From Glycomyces albidus (GTDB lineage Bacteria; Actinomycetota; Actinomycetes; Mycobacteriales; Micromonosporaceae), in contig NZ_WIAO01000023.1 of the NCBI RefSeq assembly GCF_009451885.1, positions 1-64,000 on the forward strand: a DNA stretch of 64,000 bases, in the 5' to 3' direction. This document shows, piece after piece, positions 62,800 to 64,000 of this stretch; position 1 is the stretch's first letter, and each line of letters begins with the position of its first letter. The notes below the pieces were generated by a model that was not told where the DNA came from, did no database searches, and saw only the letters and a program-made list of their open reading frames with translations. Both the position numbers and the translations under genes were made by a program.

Positions 62800-63381
62800 T
62801 CAACCGTGCAGGGTCGGCCGGTAGACCAGCTCCTGGATGCGGCCGTCGAGCGTCCGGCTTTCGACGAGGTCGAGGTCGAAGTCCTCAGCGCCCCCGAAGA
62901 CGGGCGCGGAGCCGTTCCGGCCGGTGATCACCGGGAAGACGGTCACCTGCACGAAGTCGACCAAACCGGCGGCCATGAGCGCCCGGTTCACCGCCAGGCT
63001 GCCGTGCGAGCGCAGCGGCACGGGCGACTCCTCCTTGAGCCGGGCGACGACGTCCACGGCGTCCCCGCGCTCCAGGGTCGCGTCCGCCCAGTCGAGCGGC
63101 GCTTCGAGCGTGGACGACACCACGGTCGCAGGCAGGCCGATCATCCGCGTGACCCACGGGTCGCGCACCTCCGAGTCCTCCGCGGCCCCGGCCAGCATCT
63201 CGGTGAAGGCCCGGAACGTGTTGGCGCCGAACACCATCCGCTGATCCGCGCGGTACTGCTCCAGGCGGTGGGCGAGGAATTCGGGGCCCTGCTTGCCCCA
63301 GTAGCCTCCCCAGTCGCCGCCGCTGACCGAGCCGAAGCCGTCGAGGCTGGAGAAGACGTCGAACGTGTAGGTGGCGGTCAT
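62800..63381 (-). CDS. Dihydrofolate reductase/RibD C-terminal family protein
   Basis: This 193-residue protein shows the RibD_C/DHFR-like fold: start TYTFDVFSSLDGFGS, MVFGANTFRAFTEML, and the nucleotide-binding-like SHGSLAVNRALMAAGLVDFVQV ending in FPVITGRNGSAPVFGG. Members of this family are small NADPH-binding reductases of mostly unknown substrate, often called YyaP/YqjI type. GAGGAG precedes the ATG at good spacing. It is probably monocistronic. Confidence 0.88.
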   Translation of the reverse strand: MTATYTFDVFSSLDGFGSVSGGDWGGYWGKQGPEFLAHRLEQYRADQRMVFGANTFRAFTEMLAGAAEDSEVRDPWVTRMIGLPATVVSSTLEAPLDWADATLERGDAVDVVARLKEESPVPLRSHGSLAVNRALMAAGLVDFVQVTVFPVITGRNGSAPVFGGAEDFDLDLVESRTLDGRIQELVYRPTLHG

Positions 63382-63450
63382 GATGTGCTCCTCGAAGTCT
63401 GGATTCTCATCTCACCCGTCAAGACGCCGCGCGTCCCGGAAATTCATCGA

Positions 63451-63478
63451 CCGCCGACCGCCGACCGCCGACCGCCGA
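63451..63478. repeat. Four tandem copies of a 7-bp unit
   Basis: CCGCCGA is repeated four times exactly, with a partial fifth copy, in the 232-bp gap between two divergent genes. A 7-bp simple repeat is prone to slippage; no function is evident. Confidence 0.8.
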
Positions 63479-63613
63479 CCGATCCGCGAGGCCGCCCGTT
63501 CCCCGAACCCGAGGAGCCCCGCTCAGCCGGTGCGAACGGCCCTGCCCGCCCTGCATCGAGCGTAGGATCAGGGCCGGCCGGCGGGCTCGAGAACCGCCTG
63601 TGAGGAGAACGCT

Positions 63614-63994
63614 ATGAGCCGGCGTCTGCGGCTGGGGGCCATCGGGCAGATCTCGCGCGGAGTGAGCGACATCGATCGCGCCGTCGAGTGGTACGGGGAG
63701 ACGCTCGGCCTGCCGCACTTGTACACCTTCGGCGATCTGGCGTTCTTCGACTGCGCAGGGACCCGCCTGTTCCTCACCGCCTCCGACGAGGGCCGCCGCG
63801 GCACCGGTGAGTCGGTGATCTACTTCCAGGTCGACGACATCCAGGCCGCGTATGCGGAGCTGCGCGACCGCGGTGTCGAGTTCAGCGCCGAGCCGCACAT
63901 GATCCACCGGCACGCGAACGGCGTCGAGGAGTGGCTGGCCTTCTTCCCCGATCCCGACGGCAACCTGCTGGCGCTCATCGCGCAGACCGAGTAG
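63614..63994 (+). CDS. VOC (glyoxalase/bleomycin-resistance) superfamily protein
   Basis: This 126-residue protein has the two beta-alpha-beta-beta-beta modules of the VOC fold: GQISRGVSDIDRAVEWYGETLGL at the start and VIYFQVDDIQAAYAELRDRGV in the second half, ending FFPDPDGNLLALIAQTE. The Glu/His positions typical of metal binding are present in part (H after EP, E in DPDGN region absent), so catalytic type is unclear. GAGGAG precedes the ATG. It may be a dioxygenase-, isomerase- or resistance-type protein; function cannot be set. Confidence 0.88.
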   Translation: MSRRLRLGAIGQISRGVSDIDRAVEWYGETLGLPHLYTFGDLAFFDCAGTRLFLTASDEGRRGTGESVIYFQVDDIQAAYAELRDRGVEFSAEPHMIHRHANGVEEWLAFFPDPDGNLLALIAQTE

Positions 63995-64000
63995 TTCCCT

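Noticed and set aside
63451..63478. Tandem 7-bp repeats as a CRISPR-like array
   Set aside because: The unit is too short and there are no spacers; it is a simple tandem repeat. No CRISPR array, tRNA, rRNA, insertion sequence or integrase gene was seen in the window.

Overview
The window is high-GC, GC3-rich DNA with actinobacterial hallmarks: strongly C/G-ending codons, frequent GTG starts, several genes without a Shine-Dalgarno sequence, LacI-controlled sugar loci with secreted Tat or Sec glycosidases carrying ricin-type lectin modules, and a Ku/PolDom end-joining pair. It fits a soil or plant-litter actinomycete (Streptomyces- or Glycomyces-like); the genus cannot be fixed from the sequence alone.

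Layout. (1) 1-10.7 kb: the end of a glycine-rich, glycine-zipper protein, then a 3,205-residue Tc-toxin A-type protein whose extra N-terminus carries four peptidoglycan-binding-like repeats. A strong terminator and an unusual AT-rich island follow. (2) 11.1-13.3 kb: a large polytopic membrane protein on the minus strand. (3) 13.7-49.4 kb: a long locus for galactan and related plant-wall glycans. It holds a GanSPQ-like ABC importer with a secreted GH53 endo-galactanase and LacI regulator; a secreted alpha/beta-hydrolase with lectin domain; a second multidomain GH53; a second LacI; an MFS exporter; cytoplasmic GH2 beta-galactosidase and GH36 alpha-galactosidase; a secreted GH95 enzyme; a ribose/fructose-type ABC importer; a secreted GH2 and a secreted clan GH-A enzyme; and an Lpl/YtcQ-type ABC importer. 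(4) 49.5-53.7 kb: a siderophore- or metallophore-type FecCD uptake operon with an EntS-like exporter. (5) 53.9-64 kb: mixed housekeeping genes: lipoproteins, a subtilisin-family protease, a membrane protein, Ku and LigD-type polymerase, a methyltransferase, a RibD/DHFR-like protein and a VOC protein.

How the genes work together. Secreted GH53 enzymes would cut beta-1,4-galactan outside the cell. Lectin-bearing GH2, GH95 and GH-A enzymes would trim side chains at the substrate surface. Three importers would bring in oligosaccharides or monosaccharides; two of them have no ATPase gene here and so need a shared MsiK-type ATPase from elsewhere. The cytoplasmic GH2/GH36 pair would finish hydrolysis. 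Two LacI proteins probably control the locus through AACGnTTCnA-like operators at promoters. A near-identical 58-bp promoter element upstream of the GH95 and secreted GH2 genes, and a 177-bp identical lectin-coding block shared by the same two genes, show that regulatory and binding modules have been copied within the locus.

The most unusual items are the Tc-toxin A protein with a peptidoglycan-binding head, the duplicated promoter and lectin modules, a candidate leader peptide overlapping the first Lpl-type permease, and a 26-bp dyad in front of the FecCD operon.
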